Of a DNA stretch of 64,000 bases, positions 7,401 through 18,537 are shown piece by piece. Source of the DNA: Ramlibacter albus (GTDB taxonomy: Bacteria; Pseudomonadota; Gammaproteobacteria; Burkholderiales; Burkholderiaceae_C). The translations under genes and the position numbers were made by a program. The notes below the pieces were generated by a model. The model had not been told where the DNA came from and ran no database searches. It saw only the letters and a program-made list of their open reading frames with translations. Every line of letters starts with the position of its first letter. Position 1 is the stretch's first letter. The DNA is taken from the NCBI RefSeq assembly GCF_014297445.1, contig NZ_JACORU010000017.1:1-64000 (forward strand), read 5' to 3'.

Positions 7401-8653
7401 ACGGCGTACTCCCAGTGCCACGTTCGTGCTTCGCCGGTCGCGGTGTCCGTCACCGTTTTGGTGAGAACGTTGCCGAGGCTGTCGTACGCCAGGGCGGTGG
7501 TCCTGCCGGCCTCGGTGATCAACGTGGGCAGCCGGAAACTCGGATGCCACGTGGTCTGCGTGGTGCGTGCTTCGGGGCGGTTGGCCGCCTCGGTCACGGC
7601 CAAAGGCAACGAGCGGCTGGTATCCCACTGCGTCGTGCGCTGCACGCCCGCGAAGTCGTACTCGGCAACCGGCAGGTTCTGCTCGCCGAAGCTGGTGTTC
7701 GCCACCGAGCCGCCGAGCAGGTTGGACGAGCCGACCAATCGCACCTGGCCGTCACCGCCCTGCCATAGCTTGGTGACGGTGTTGCCCAAGGCATCCGTCG
7801 TCGTGACGCTCAGCTTGTAGAGCGCCGGGTCGACCACATGTCCGGCGACCAGCATGCCGTCGCCGCCGACTGCGCTCGGGTACGAGATGCTCTCCTTGGT
7901 CGGCACGCCGGCCATCTGCATCTCGGCGCCGCGCCCATGGGCGTCGTAGCGGTACGCGACGCGAGTGGCGCCGTCTTGCGCCACGCCGGTGAGCGCGCTG
8001 GGCCACGTGCTGTTGCCATAGGCGTATTGGCGCGTGCTGCCGTCGGCTCCGCGGCTGGTTGCGAGGCGGCCTGCGCTGTCGAAGGCAAACGCCACCGCGC
8101 TTCCATCCGGGAAGCTTGCTCCCGCAAGGCGGCCGCTGCTCTCATAGGACAGCTGCACGGATCGGCCGAACGCATTGGTGATACGCGTGAGGCGGCCCGC
8201 TTCATAGGCCAGCTCCGTGCGCCACCCGTTGCGCGCCGTCACCGACACGAGCTTGCCCGCCGTGTCGAACTGCCAGCGCGACTCGTCGGAGCTGCGCGTG
8301 AGCAGGAGCCCCGCTGTCGTGTCGACAAGTGTGTCGCGCCGGTTCGTCACCTTCCACGCGCCGTTGATACGCTCGAAGAGCAGCTTGCTGCCATCACCAA
8401 AGCGCACGACGGCGGTGGCGTCGGTCTTCTGCACCTGCGCCGCCCAGTTGTGCGCCCAGCGCGCACCCAGGCCGGCATCGACGTTGGCCGAGCTGCGGTA
8501 GTGGCGCGTGAAGGTCAGCCCGTTCGGCGCGCTGTCGGCGAAGTCGGTTTCGATTTCCTGCACATCGCCCGTGGCGGGCTGCAGTGCGGCGAACGCCGCA
8601 AGCGGCAACAGGGCAACGCAGATCGCGCCTGCGACCTTGTGAACGAATCCCAT
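4448..8653 (-). CDS. Sec-exported Rhs/YD-repeat protein with C-terminal toxin-like tip
   Basis: A 1401-residue protein. Residues 1-25 (MGFVHKVAGAICVALLPLAAFAA) form a Sec signal peptide, which fixes the start at 8653 instead of the longer frame. After a short N-terminal domain come many YD repeats (e.g. TRHYRSS, YDAAGRL, YSYDVAGRMTG) and the conserved core end, YVNASPLDRTDPMGL. The last 157 residues diverge: a hydrophobic helix, then a polar tip with EHPADKDHPCPHFHAKKN. Known Rhs proteins cleave themselves near this boundary and release the tip as a toxin. No PAAR or VgrG-type domain is present, so type VI delivery is not indicated. It lies 10 nt after the Ig-like secreted protein and 17 nt before the candidate immunity gene. 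Confidence 0.85.
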   Translation of the reverse strand: MGFVHKVAGAICVALLPLAAFAALQPATGDVQEIETDFADSAPNGLTFTRHYRSSANVDAGLGARWAHNWAAQVQKTDATAVVRFGDGSKLLFERINGAWKVTNRRDTLVDTTAGLLLTRSSDESRWQFDTAGKLVSVTARNGWRTELAYEAGRLTRITNAFGRSVQLSYESSGRLAGASFPDGSAVAFAFDSAGRLATSRGADGSTRQYAYGNSTWPSALTGVAQDGATRVAYRYDAHGRGAEMQMAGVPTKESISYPSAVGGDGMLVAGHVVDPALYKLSVTTTDALGNTVTKLWQGGDGQVRLVGSSNLLGGSVANTSFGEQNLPVAEYDFAGVQRTTQWDTSRSLPLAVTEAANRPEARTTQTTWHPSFRLPTLITEAGRTTALAYDSLGNVLTKTVTDTATGEARTWHWEYAVNNLPVAMTDPKGGVWRYGHDAAGNRTSVKNPLGQETTFVFDGAGRVIRQVDSYGLVTTYSRDARGRVVAQTRGSESTTYSYTPSGLLAGATLPTGYVVSYSYDAAQRLVGVTDNRGSAVAYTLDAAGNRVREEVKDAAGNIALATRRVINALGQLAGVQGAAGQTTQLGYDANGELVAQTDPLNQTTRTTLDALRRTTATTFPDNASVAQAWTPLDQLTQVVDPKNVKTTYTVNAFGETMSESSPDIGTMTYKRDANGDVVETKDAKGQVTAITRDALGRPTSIRYHAGNTTTLAYDAAGFLSRIEDSSGSTTYTRDLEGNVLTKTVVINDNPSSPSRFTVTYTYTHGELTSIRYGSGLVVTYRRSLGQISGIDVLEPGKNKAALAFVNNLVHTPLGAPKSWTWSNGDAASRSFDADGRMVSNEFARYSYDVAGRMTGIAQDLWASRTIVSGTTTTTELYKAPITWTAAYDNRDRLVSFARDGAKSVYTLDANSNRLTAIETQGSDVDLQGTFDQPNLAEAANQTLKMDPGSNRLLGFTQTITRTQNGQPVSTTSSTVNYSVDENGAMTSDGLRTFVYDDMGRLAKVKVMKDGEAASVRYLHSALGQRVFKSEPEVEQTLPNEVELGNSFTNWLRKNFGWLFAQGKGKASLGQAFVYGDGEIPSWALLGEYDNGTSGSKGTGEFIWLPTRDGLATLVGMYRNGKLYAIHTDHIGTPRLITDAAKQPVWQTPYSAFLNNEPSDVLSTTANQVGIPRISWTKPGIELNISGLGRYRDKESGLVDNYRRTLLGAGDRYTQPDPIGKAGGANEFIYVNASPLDRTDPMGLFDPTGFITRAGTRAGATLLLGGGPANPVADAAATLVLVGSLGYEIYQACKDVSDENPCRDQPSRTDAFLRAAQYAGVGPEWTPVGWDQFNKPKTKDDQLKYKELRQRAGNDPYGHRSPEGGEIVEHPADKDHPCPHFHAKKNLADPGIVIAYDPKKP

Positions 8654-8663
8654 GATCTCTCCC

Positions 8664-9362
8664 TTACCGGATGCACACGTCGCAGTTGTCCACGACGATC
8701 TGTTTGGTGGCCGGTGCCACGCAGTCGGTGCAGGTGGCCGTGATGGTTGCGGTGGTCGCGCGCTGCGTCGGCGGCGTGTACGTGAACTGGAACTGGCCCG
8801 CGGCGTTCGTCGTGCCACTGAGCGGGCCCGAGCCGCTGATCGAGATGAACACCGCCTTGCCCGCGACTGCACTGCCCGCCTGCGTGACGGTCGCCACCTG
8901 CGGCAGCATCGGCCCCGCGGGCAGGGCCTTGGTGTGGCTGGGCCCCGAGAGCGATATCTCAGGCGGCTGCGCGGGCTTGGGCGGCGACCACGTGACGCGC
9001 GCGATCATGAGCGGCCCGCTGCCGAACCCGCTCACCGAGTTCGACGTGCGCTGGCACACGCCCCACGGCGCGTTGCCCGCGCCCGTCCAGATGGGGCCGG
9101 GCACGTAGACGTCGGTCCACGTGTACTGCGGGTAGCCGGCGCGGATGCCGGCGAGGTCCTTCTCGCACAGCTCATGCGGCGTCGCGAAGATGTACGTCGA
9201 AGGGTCCGGGTTGAACAGCCCGTACCAGCACTGGTCGGGCCACTGCCCGTACAGCGCCGCGCAGTACCCATAGCCGGTCGGCTGCGCCTGCGCAGCCACC
9301 TTGGCCGGCGCGAGGGCGCACGAAAAAACGAGCGCAACGAGCGCCCCGATCCACAAACGCAT
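8664..9362 (-). CDS. Secreted protein with C-terminal Ig-like domain, Rhs partner
   Basis: A 232-residue exported protein: residues 1-25 are a signal peptide ending near AQAQ. A cysteine-rich module follows (YCAALYGQWPDQCWYGLF), and about residues 140-220 look like a bacterial Ig-like/Big domain (VATVTQAGSAVAGKAVF ... TTNAAGQFQFTYTPP). It ends in paired cysteines (CDVCIR), suggesting disulphides in the periplasm or outside. It is translated just 10 nt upstream of the Rhs gene and is probably co-expressed with it. A cell-surface or adhesion role for the pair is plausible but not shown. Confidence 0.6.
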   Translation of the reverse strand: MRLWIGALVALVFSCALAPAKVAAQAQPTGYGYCAALYGQWPDQCWYGLFNPDPSTYIFATPHELCEKDLAGIRAGYPQYTWTDVYVPGPIWTGAGNAPWGVCQRTSNSVSGFGSGPLMIARVTWSPPKPAQPPEISLSGPSHTKALPAGPMLPQVATVTQAGSAVAGKAVFISISGSGPLSGTTNAAGQFQFTYTPPTQRATTATITATCTDCVAPATKQIVVDNCDVCIR

Positions 9363-9465
9363 TCCCCATCTCCTTGGCTCGGCGGATGGGGTGCGAATCT
9401 AGGGCGGCAGGCTCAGTTTGTAAAACCTTTTGTTTTCAAGAGTTGCCCGGATGCATCACCAAGAC

Positions 9466-10866
<1,401 letters not shown>

Positions 10867-10931
10867 TCGGTTCTCGGGGGTTTGGGGATGCAGGTGCCGT
10901 CCGTCAATAATGGGGCCGGACAGGACGTGGG

Positions 10932-11981
10932 ATGGACGACTCGCAAATTTTATCGACCTTCCAGGAACTACCCGGCACGGCCCGGCAGCGGCAGCAGCGC
11001 GCGCCGCAACAGGTGCCGGTGTTCGACGCGTGCCAGATCGGCGTCGTGTTGCGGGCCGTCCTCTTCGTTGAAGCGACCGTCGCGGCCGCCGCGCTGTTCT
11101 CCGCCGGCGGCTGGTGGGACTGGCTCGTTCGCACCGCCATCGTCAGCGGCGCGGCCTTGCCGGCCACGCTGGCGTGGCTGCTCGTGGTCTGCAGCATCAA
11201 GCGGCCGCTCGCCCGCTGGCGCGTGAGCCGGCAGCACGCCTGCGGCGTCGCGCTGGGCGCGCTGGCCGGCCTGTACGGGTGCGGGATGCTGGCGCTGGTG
11301 GGCCTGGGCGAGCAGAAGTCCCCTTGGCTGGCGTCCGCCCTGGCGGGGGCGCTGATGGCGGGGTTTTTCGGGTACGCGCTGGTGCTGCGCTCCAAATTGC
11401 TGATGCCGGCGGCGACGACGGCAAGGCTGGCGGAGTTGCAGGCGCGCATCAGGCCGCATTTTTTGTTCAACAGCCTCAATAGCGCCATCGCACTGGTGCG
11501 CGACCAGCCGGCGAAGGCCGAGGCCCTGCTGGAAGATTTGAGCGAATTGTTCCGCCACGCCCTCGTGGAACAGGGTGACGCGGTGAAGCTTTCCGAGGAA
11601 ATCGCCGTGGCCCGCCACTACCTGGACATCGAGCAGGTACGCTTCGGCGACCGCCTGCAGGTGGAATGGGCACTTGACCCCGATGCAGGGGATGCGCGCG
11701 TGCCACCTTTGTTTTTGCAGCCGCTTGTGGAAAATGCAGTCAAGCACGGCGTGGAGCCGAGCCCCACCGGCGCGCAGGTCAAGGTGAGCACGCAGAAGCG
11801 TGGCGGTGTGGTGGTGATCAAGGTGACCAACACGGTCCCGGGCGGGCAGGGGAGCCCGGGGCACGGGGTGGCGCAGGACAATGTGCGCGATCGCCTTCGC
11901 TTGCTCCACGACGTGGAGGCGCAATTCCAGACCATCCTCAAGGATGGCTTGTACCAGGTGCGGATGGAGGTGCCGGCATGA
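10932..11981 (+). CDS. algZ: Sensor histidine kinase, LytS/AlgZ (FimS) type
   Basis: A 349-residue membrane kinase. About four hydrophobic segments occupy residues 30-150; the His_kinase domain follows with [10 protein letters not shown], the phospho-accepting His being residue 176, and a C-terminal HATPase domain contains [12 protein letters not shown] and [11 protein letters not shown]. This is the minimal AlgZ/LytS architecture without a HAMP domain. Its stop overlaps the start of the LytTR response regulator by 4 nt. In Pseudomonas the AlgZ-AlgR pair controls surface traits such as type IV pili and exopolysaccharide; targets in this organism are unknown. Confidence 0.9.
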   Translation: MDDSQILSTFQELPGTARQRQQRAPQQVPVFDACQIGVVLRAVLFVEATVAAAALFSAGGWWDWLVRTAIVSGAALPATLAWLLVVCSIKRPLARWRVSRQHACGVALGALAGLYGCGMLALVGLGEQKSPWLASALAGALMAGFFGYALVLRSKLLMPAATTARLAELQARIRPHFLFNSLNSAIALVRDQPAKAEALLEDLSELFRHALVEQGDAVKLSEEIAVARHYLDIEQVRFGDRLQVEWALDPDAGDARVPPLFLQPLVENAVKHGVEPSPTGAQVKVSTQKRGGVVVIKVTNTVPGGQGSPGHGVAQDNVRDRLRLLHDVEAQFQTILKDGLYQVRMEVPA

Positions 11982-12733
11982 CCAGTGGAACGACGCTGCA
12001 GGTCCTTGTGGTCGACGACGAGTCGCTCGCGCGCTCGCGTCTGCGCACGCTGCTCGCCGACTGCAACACGCCCTCGGCGGCGCTCGTCGCCGAAGCGATG
12101 AACGCCACGGAAGCCATGGAGCAGCTGCGAAGGCACCCGCGGCTCGACGCGATCCTGCTGGACATCCACATGCCGGGCGCCGACGGCCTGGCGCTGGCGC
12201 AGGCGCTGCGCTCGCTGCACGACGCTCCAGCGGTCGTCTTCGTCACGGCCCACGCCGAACATGCCGTCACGGCCTTCGAGCTCGAGGCCGTTGACTACCT
12301 GACCAAGCCCGTACGGCTCGAACGCCTGCAGTCCGCATTGCAGAAAGTGGAACGGCATCTCGCTGCGCGGCGCGCGCCGCAGGCGCCCGTGGCCGAGGAG
12401 GTGCTGGTCATCCAGGACCGCGGCCGCACGGAAAGGGTGCCGCTGGCCGAGGTGCTGTATTTCAAGGCTGAACTCAAATACATCACCGTGCGCACCGCCA
12501 GCCGCAGCTACATCCTCGATGGTTCGCTTTCCGACCTCGAAGAGCGCCACGGGCCACGCTTTCTGCGCGTACACCGCAACGCGCTCGTCGCTCGCCGCGC
12601 CGTGCGCGCGCTGGAGAAGCACTACGACCCCGAGGAGGGCGAGGGCTGGGCCGTGCGGCTGAACGGCGTGGATGAGTCGCTCTCCGTCTCCCGGCGCCAG
12701 CTGAGCGCCGTGCGCGAGGCGCTGGCCAGCTGA
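11978..12733 (+). CDS. algR: LytTR-family response regulator AlgR
   Basis: A 251-residue regulator: an N-terminal receiver domain (VLVVDDESLARSRLR, acceptor Asp62 in LLDIHMPG, TKP at about 108-110) joined to a C-terminal LytTR DNA-binding domain (LYFKAELKYITVRTASRSY, FLRVHRNALVAR). It should be phosphorylated by the kinase encoded just upstream, with which it overlaps by 4 nt. The linkage to a hemC-hemD operon 4 kb downstream echoes the Pseudomonas algZ-algR-hemC-hemD order, here split by a permease gene and ppc. Confidence 0.93.
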   Translation: MTSGTTLQVLVVDDESLARSRLRTLLADCNTPSAALVAEAMNATEAMEQLRRHPRLDAILLDIHMPGADGLALAQALRSLHDAPAVVFVTAHAEHAVTAFELEAVDYLTKPVRLERLQSALQKVERHLAARRAPQAPVAEEVLVIQDRGRTERVPLAEVLYFKAELKYITVRTASRSYILDGSLSDLEERHGPRFLRVHRNALVARRAVRALEKHYDPEEGEGWAVRLNGVDESLSVSRRQLSAVREALAS

Positions 12734-12828
12734 GCTTGCCCGGCGCCAGGTCGCGCGCCGGGCCTACACAAGAGTCATCCTGCGGCGGCGGCGCTGGCTC
12801 GGCGCTTGCCGGGATGATTGGCGCAAGC

Positions 12829-13998
12829 ATGGATCCCACACTCGAAGAACCGCCCGAAGTGGTGGCGCGCACGCGCGTCGACCCGCGCACGCCCCCGCAG
12901 GTGCTGCTGCACCTGCCGGTGGTGGACGTGCGCAGCGTCGCGCTCGGCTTGCTGACCGTCATCGCCGTGCTGGCCGTGCTCAAGCTGGCCAGCGGGTTCT
13001 TCATCCCGCTGATGCTGGGGCTGGTGTTCACCTATGCGCTGGCGCCCGTCGTGGACTGGACCGAGCGCGTGCGCGTCCCCCGGGCGTTGAGCGCCGCGGT
13101 GCTGATCGTCGCGGTGCTGGGCGGCACCGGTGGCGTGGTGTACTCGATGGCCGACGACGCGAACCAGCTGATTTCCAGCTTGCCGGAGGCCGCCACCAAG
13201 CTGCGCGACGCGTTGCGCAAGCGCAGCGTCGGCTCGCGCACGCCGGTGGAGTCGGTGCAGAAAGCGGCGACGGAATTGCAGAAAGCTGCGGAAGATGCCA
13301 CCGTCGCGGCCCCGCGCGGCGCGCAGCGCATCGTGGTGGAGCAGTCCCGCTTCGACATCCGCGAGCACCTGTGGAGCGGCACGTTGGGGCTGGCCAGCAT
13401 GATCGGGCAGGCGGTGCTGGTCACCTTCCTCACCTATTTCCTGCTGATCTCGGGCGACACCTTCAGGCGCAAGCTGGTGAAGATCGCCGGGCCGGGGCTG
13501 GCGCAGAAGAAGGTGGCGGTGCAGGCGCTGGACGAGATCAATGCGCAGGTGCAGCGCTACCTGCTGGTGCAGCTGGCCGCAAGTGTCGGCGTCGGCCTTG
13601 CCACCGGCATCGCCTTCGCGTTCATCGGGCTGAACCACGCGGCGGTGTGGGGTGTGGCCGCCGGCGTGCTGAACCTGGTGCCGTACGTGGGCTCGATCCT
13701 CGTGACGATCGCGGCGATGCTCGTAGCGTTCCTGCAGTTCGGGGAGATCAATCCGGCTCTGGTGGTCGGTGCCGTGTCGCTGGTCATCAACACCATCGAG
13801 GGGTACCTGCTCGTGCCCTGGGCGACCAGCAAGGCGAGCCGGATGAACCCTGTGGCGGTGTTCATCGGCGTGCTCGCCTGGGGTTGGCTCTGGGGCGTCT
13901 GGGGGCTGTTGCTCGGGATCCCGATCCTGATGGCGGTGAAGGCGATTTGCGACAGAGTCGACCACCTCAAACCCATCGGGGAACTGCTCGGCACCTAG
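12829..13998 (+). CDS. PerM/AI-2E family permease
   Basis: A 389-residue polytopic membrane protein of the PerM (AI-2E transporter) family. The arrangement is typical: transmembrane helices at about residues 40-105, a soluble segment rich in Ala and charged residues (about 115-170), then five further helices including [21 protein letters not shown] and [10 protein letters not shown] use ATG 12829; ATG 12814 and 12736 are in frame but the earlier residues look like leader sequence. Its stop overlaps the ppc stop on the other strand by 2-3 bases. The substrate is unknown; the family label covers many exporters. Confidence 0.85.
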   Translation: MDPTLEEPPEVVARTRVDPRTPPQVLLHLPVVDVRSVALGLLTVIAVLAVLKLASGFFIPLMLGLVFTYALAPVVDWTERVRVPRALSAAVLIVAVLGGTGGVVYSMADDANQLISSLPEAATKLRDALRKRSVGSRTPVESVQKAATELQKAAEDATVAAPRGAQRIVVEQSRFDIREHLWSGTLGLASMIGQAVLVTFLTYFLLISGDTFRRKLVKIAGPGLAQKKVAVQALDEINAQVQRYLLVQLAASVGVGLATGIAFAFIGLNHAAVWGVAAGVLNLVPYVGSILVTIAAMLVAFLQFGEINPALVVGAVSLVINTIEGYLLVPWATSKASRMNPVAVFIGVLAWGWLWGVWGLLLGIPILMAVKAICDRVDHLKPIGELLGT

Positions 13999-16799
13999 CC
14001 GGTGTTTCGCAGCCCGGCCGCGATCCCGTTGATCGACAGGTGGATCCCGCGCCTGGCGCGCTCGTCGCCCGAGCCCTGCCGCCAGCGGCGCACGAGTTCC
14101 ACCTGCAGGTGGTGCAGGGGGTCGATGTAGGGGAAGCGATGCTTGATCGACCGCGCCAGTGCGGCGTTGCCGGCCAGGCGATGCTTCTCACCGGTGATCT
14201 TGCTCAGCGCATCCACGGTGAGATGCCACTCCGCCTCGATCGCACCGAAGATGCGCTTGCGCAAGCGGGCGTCTCCGACCAGTTCCGAGTAGCGTGAGCC
14301 GAGGGCGAGGTCGCTCTTCGCGATCACCATGTCCATGTTGGACAGCAGCGTGCGGAAGAAGGGCCATTGCCGGTACATCTTCTGCAGCAGCGCCAGCTGC
14401 TTCTTGTCGGCGGCGAATTCCTGCACCGCGGTGCCGAACCCATACCAGCCCGGCAACGTCAACCGGCACTGCCCCCAGCTGAACCCCCACGGGATCGCGC
14501 GCAAATCCTCGATGCGTTGCGACGCCTTGCGCGATGCGGGCCGCGAGCCGATGTTCAACTCCGCGATCTCGCGGATGGGCGTGGCACCGAAGAAGTAGTC
14601 GGTGAACCCGCTCGTGTCGTAAACGAGCGAGCGATAGGCCTTCATGCTCGCCTGCGACAACGCTTCGGCCGCCTGCAGGAACTCCCGCGTTGCAGGCTTC
14701 GTCGGTTGCAGCAACGTCGCTTCCAGCGTGGCGGCAACGAGCGTCTCGAGGTTGCGCCGCCCGATCTCGGGGTTCGCGTACTTCGACGCGATCACCTCGC
14801 CTTGCTCGGTCAGGCGGATTTGCCCGCGCACCGTGCCCGGCGGCTGCGCCAGGATGGCCTGGTAGCTCGGCCCGCCGCCGCGGCCCACCGTGCCGCCGCG
14901 GCCATGGAACAGGCGCAGCTGGATGTTGTGCGAATTCGCGAGTTCGTCGAACAGCTGCACCAGCGCGATCTCGGCCCGGTACAGCTCCCAGTTGCTCGTG
15001 AAGATGCCGCCGTCCTTGTTGCTGTCGCTGTAGCCGAGCATGATGTCCTGCTCGCTGCCCGAGCGCTGCACCAGCTTGGCGATGCCGGGCAGGGCGTAGA
15101 ACTCGCGCATGATTGGCGCGGCATTGCGCAGGTCCTCGATCGTCTCGAAAAGCGGCACTACGATGAGGTCGCACACCGCCTTGTCGTCGACGGTGCCGCG
15201 CATCAGGCCCACTTCCTTCTGCAGCAGCAGCACCTCCAGCAGGTCGCTCACCGCCTCGGTGTGGCTGATGATGTAGTGGCGGATGGCCTGCGCGCCGTAA
15301 CGCGCACGCATCTTCAACGCGGCTTCGAAGATCGCGAGTTCGCGCTGCGCATGGTCGGAATAGGCCGTGCCGATCACGCGCAGCGGGCGCGCGTCGGCCA
15401 GCAGTTTCATCAGCAACGCGCGCTTGGCGGCCTCGTCCAGCTCGCGGTAGTTGCGCTCGATGCGCGCCGCGGCCAGCAGCTCGGCGACCACTTCCTCGTG
15501 CTGCTCGGAGTTCTGGCGCAGGTCCACCGTGGCGAGGTGGAAACCAAAGACCTCCACCGCGCGCACCAGCGGCCGCAGGCGCTGCTGCGCGAGCGCGGAG
15601 CCGTGGTGCGCCAGCAGCGAGTCGCGGATGATGCGCAGGTCGGCCAGGAAATCCGCCGAGTCGAGGTACGGGTTCTGCGGCGGCAGGACGTGCCGCGCCG
15701 CATCGCCGCCGGTGAACTCCTTCAGCGTTGCCGCAAGGCGCGAATACATGCCGTTGACCGCGCGCCGGTACGGCTCGTCCTGGCGGTGGTCGCTCTTGTC
15801 CGGGGAGTGGTCGGCCAGCTTCTTCATCTCCGGCGTCACGCCCACGAGCATCGCCGACTGCGACAGCTCGCTGCCCAGCCAGAACAGCTCGGTGAGGTAG
15901 TAGCGCAGCGCCACCTCGCACTGGCGGCGCAGCGCGTATTCCAGCGTCTGCGCGCTCACGTTGGGGTTTCCGTCGCGGTCGCCGCCGATCCACTGGCCCA
16001 TGCGCAAAAAGCTCGCGACGTGCTGGTTGCCCAGCTCGCGTTCGAGCTCCGCGTACAGCTTGGGGATCTCGCGCAGGAAGGTCGCTTCGTAATACGACAG
16101 CGCGGTCTCGATTTCGTCCGCCACCGTGAGCTTGGTGAAGCGCAGCAGCCGCGTCTGCCACAGCTGCTGCACGCGCGCGCGGATGTGCAATTCGTTGTCC
16201 GCCAGTTCGCGCGGCGCGAGCGCGTCCTTCGGCAGCGAGCGCTGGCGGATCTCGTCGCGCTCGGTGAGCAGCCGGGCGATGTCGCGCTCGGCGTCGAGGA
16301 TGCTCTTGCGCTGCACTTCCGTGGGGTGCGCGGTGAGCACCGGCGAGAGGTACGCATGCGCGAGCGATTGCGCCACCGCCTTCGGGCCCAGCCCAGCCCA
16401 CCGCAGGCGCGCGAGCGCGACCTCGATGCTGCCCTCCTGCGTGTCGCCCGCGCGCTCGTGCACCTGGCGGCGGCGGATGTGGTGCCGGTCTTCCGCGAGG
16501 TTCGCCAGGTGCGAGAAGTACGTGAACGCACGGATCACGCTGACCGCCTGGTCGCCAGTGAGCGACTTCAGCAGCGTCTTGAGCGCCTTGTCCGCCTCGT
16601 GGTCGGCGTCGCGGCGGAAGGCGACGGAGAGCTTGCGGATGCGCTCCACGAGCTCGAAGGCCTCCACGCCCTCCTGCTCGCGAATGACGTCGCCGAGGAT
16701 GCGGCCGAGCAGGCGGATGTCCTCCACCAGCGGGCGTTCGTTGTCTCGGGCACGCCGCGCGGGCGGCTGCGGGCTGGGGGGCGTAGGCGCTCGGGTCAT
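13995..16799 (-). CDS. ppc: Phosphoenolpyruvate carboxylase
   Basis: A 934-residue enzyme that carboxylates phosphoenolpyruvate to oxaloacetate, refilling the TCA cycle. Signature sequences are intact: [12 protein letters not shown] with the catalytic His, [18 protein letters not shown], and [14 protein letters not shown]. The extreme C-terminus is NTG, as is usual in bacterial PEPCs. ATG 16799 is preferred to 16844 because the extra 15 residues would run to within 24 bp of the hemC start. It is divergent from hemC and convergent with the permease gene, with interlocked stop codons. Confidence 0.97.
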   Translation of the reverse strand: MTRAPTPPSPQPPARRARDNERPLVEDIRLLGRILGDVIREQEGVEAFELVERIRKLSVAFRRDADHEADKALKTLLKSLTGDQAVSVIRAFTYFSHLANLAEDRHHIRRRQVHERAGDTQEGSIEVALARLRWAGLGPKAVAQSLAHAYLSPVLTAHPTEVQRKSILDAERDIARLLTERDEIRQRSLPKDALAPRELADNELHIRARVQQLWQTRLLRFTKLTVADEIETALSYYEATFLREIPKLYAELERELGNQHVASFLRMGQWIGGDRDGNPNVSAQTLEYALRRQCEVALRYYLTELFWLGSELSQSAMLVGVTPEMKKLADHSPDKSDHRQDEPYRRAVNGMYSRLAATLKEFTGGDAARHVLPPQNPYLDSADFLADLRIIRDSLLAHHGSALAQQRLRPLVRAVEVFGFHLATVDLRQNSEQHEEVVAELLAAARIERNYRELDEAAKRALLMKLLADARPLRVIGTAYSDHAQRELAIFEAALKMRARYGAQAIRHYIISHTEAVSDLLEVLLLQKEVGLMRGTVDDKAVCDLIVVPLFETIEDLRNAAPIMREFYALPGIAKLVQRSGSEQDIMLGYSDSNKDGGIFTSNWELYRAEIALVQLFDELANSHNIQLRLFHGRGGTVGRGGGPSYQAILAQPPGTVRGQIRLTEQGEVIASKYANPEIGRRNLETLVAATLEATLLQPTKPATREFLQAAEALSQASMKAYRSLVYDTSGFTDYFFGATPIREIAELNIGSRPASRKASQRIEDLRAIPWGFSWGQCRLTLPGWYGFGTAVQEFAADKKQLALLQKMYRQWPFFRTLLSNMDMVIAKSDLALGSRYSELVGDARLRKRIFGAIEAEWHLTVDALSKITGEKHRLAGNAALARSIKHRFPYIDPLHHLQVELVRRWRQGSGDERARRGIHLSINGIAAGLRNTG

Positions 16800-16867
16800 T
16801 GCTGAAATTTTTGGCAGCCGCATGCTAGCATCGACTTCCCCCAAAGCATTACAAGCAGGTTACGTAA

Positions 16868-17770
16868 TTGAGCCCGATCACCATCGCCACCCGCGAGAGC
16901 CGCCTGGCGCTCTGGCAGGCCCATCATGTGAAGTCGCTGCTGGAGCAGCGCGGCTGCCAGGTGACGCTGCTTGGCATGACGACCAAGGGCGACGAGATCC
17001 TCGACCGCACGCTCTCCAAGGTCGGCGGCAAGGGCCTCTTCGTCAAGGAACTCGAGGTGGCGCTCGAAGAAGGCCGCGCCGACATCGCCGTGCACTCGCT
17101 CAAGGACGTGCCGATGGACCTGCCCGAAGGCTTCGAGCTGGCCTGCGTGATGGAGCGCGAGGACCCGCGCGACGCCTTCGTCTCCAACAAGTACGACTCG
17201 CTGCAGGCGCTGCCGCAGGGTGCCGTGGTCGGCACGTCCAGCCTGCGCCGCGTGGTGCTGCTGCGCGCCCAGCGCCCCGACCTGAAGATCGAGCCGCTAC
17301 GCGGTAACCTCGACACGCGCCTGCGCAAGCTGGACGACGGGCAGTACGACGCGATCATCCTCGCGGCCGCCGGCCTCAAGCGCCTTGGTTTGGCCTCGCG
17401 CATCCGCGGCGTGTTCGAGACGGACCAGATGCTGCCCGCCGCCGGGCAGGGCGCGCTGGGCATCGAGATCCGCGCCGGCCGCGACGACCTGAAGCAGTTG
17501 CTGGCGCCCATGGCGCACCAGTCGACCTGGCTTTGCGTAGCCGCGGAGCGCGCCGTCAGCCGTGGTTTGGGCGGCAGCTGCTCCATGCCGCTGGCCGCGC
17601 ACGCCACGCTGGCCGGCGAGGTGCTGCAGTTGCGCGCCGCCTGGGGCGAGCCCGAGGGCACGGCGCCGCTGCTGCGATCGACGGCGTCGGGCACCATCGC
17701 CGACATCGATGCCGCCGCCCGCCTGGGCGAGCAGGTCGCCGCGCAGTTGCGCGCGGCCGGTGCGCACTAG
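16868..17770 (+). CDS. hemC: Hydroxymethylbilane synthase (porphobilinogen deaminase)
   Basis: A 300-residue enzyme that polymerises four porphobilinogens into hydroxymethylbilane in heme synthesis. The start is TTG at 16868, placed by the conserved N-terminus [18 protein letters not shown]. Cys238 in [13 protein letters not shown] carries the dipyrromethane cofactor; [12 protein letters not shown] and GTSSLRR are also present. It heads a hem operon with hemD 8 nt downstream, then hemX and hemY. Confidence 0.96.
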   Translation: MSPITIATRESRLALWQAHHVKSLLEQRGCQVTLLGMTTKGDEILDRTLSKVGGKGLFVKELEVALEEGRADIAVHSLKDVPMDLPEGFELACVMEREDPRDAFVSNKYDSLQALPQGAVVGTSSLRRVVLLRAQRPDLKIEPLRGNLDTRLRKLDDGQYDAIILAAAGLKRLGLASRIRGVFETDQMLPAAGQGALGIEIRAGRDDLKQLLAPMAHQSTWLCVAAERAVSRGLGGSCSMPLAAHATLAGEVLQLRAAWGEPEGTAPLLRSTASGTIADIDAAARLGEQVAAQLRAAGAH

Positions 17771-17778
17771 GGGCTCGC

Positions 17779-18537
17779 ATGCTTGCGGTCGTCACCCGCC
17801 CGGTCCATGAGGCCGGGCAGTGGGTGGAGCGCCTGCGCGGGGCGGGCATCGACGCCGTGGCGCTACCGCTGATCGACATCGGCGATGTGCCGGATGGCGG
17901 TGCGCTGCGCGATGCGTGGTCGCGCATCGGCTCCTTCGCAGCCGTCATGTTCGTCAGCGGAAACGCCGTGCGGGGCTTCTTCCGCGCCAGGCCGCATGGC
18001 GCAACGTTCACGTCGCGCGCGTGGGCACCCGGTCCGGGCACGCGCGATGCGCTCGTCGAAGCAGGGCTTGCCGGGCAGCGGATCGACCTGCCGGCCGCCG
18101 ACGCTGAGCAGTTCGACTCGGAAGCGCTGTGGGCGCAGGTTCAAGAGCAGGCCCGTGCGGGCAGCCGTGTCCTAATCGTGCGCGGCGGGGACGGCGACGC
18201 GGAAGGCCGCGGCCGCGACTGGCTCGCGCAGCAGCTGGAGCGCCAGGGGGTTGCCGTCGAGACGGTGGCGAGCTACGTCCGCGCCGCGCCTCGCTGGTCG
18301 CAACTGGAATGCGAGCAGGCGCTGGCCCTCGCCCGCAGCGGCGTCTGGCTGTTCAGCAGCTCCCAAGCCATCGCCAACCTGCGCAACCTGCTGCCGCAGG
18401 CCGACTGGTCGGGCGCCCGTGCCGTCGCCACCCATCCGCGCATCGCCCAGGCCGCGCGCGAGTGTGGTTTCGGCGCTGTATTGGAGAGCCGTCCCGCCTT
18501 CGACGCGGTAGTGGCAGCCCTAGAATCGTTTGCATGA
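17779..18537 (+). CDS. hemD: Uroporphyrinogen-III synthase
   Basis: A 252-residue HemD-family protein that cyclises hydroxymethylbilane with inversion of ring D. The family diverges strongly; recognisable parts are the N-terminal VVTRPVHEAGQWVERLR, the central MFVSGNAVRGFF, the GPGTRDAL segment and the C-terminal LFSSSQAIANLRNLLP. It starts 8 nt after hemC, and its stop overlaps the hemX start by 4 nt. Confidence 0.92.
   Translation: MLAVVTRPVHEAGQWVERLRGAGIDAVALPLIDIGDVPDGGALRDAWSRIGSFAAVMFVSGNAVRGFFRARPHGATFTSRAWAPGPGTRDALVEAGLAGQRIDLPAADAEQFDSEALWAQVQEQARAGSRVLIVRGGDGDAEGRGRDWLAQQLERQGVAVETVASYVRAAPRWSQLECEQALALARSGVWLFSSSQAIANLRNLLPQADWSGARAVATHPRIAQAARECGFGAVLESRPAFDAVVAALESFA

Noticed and set aside
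4508-7768. 1086-codon open frame on the plus strand opposite the Rhs gene
   Set aside because: It is the GC-driven shadow of the Rhs frame, lacks any family motif, and has Arg/Val-rich composition typical of antisense frames.
14367-16805. 812-codon frame opposite ppc
   Set aside because: Antisense shadow of a fully conserved ppc gene with no recognisable domain.
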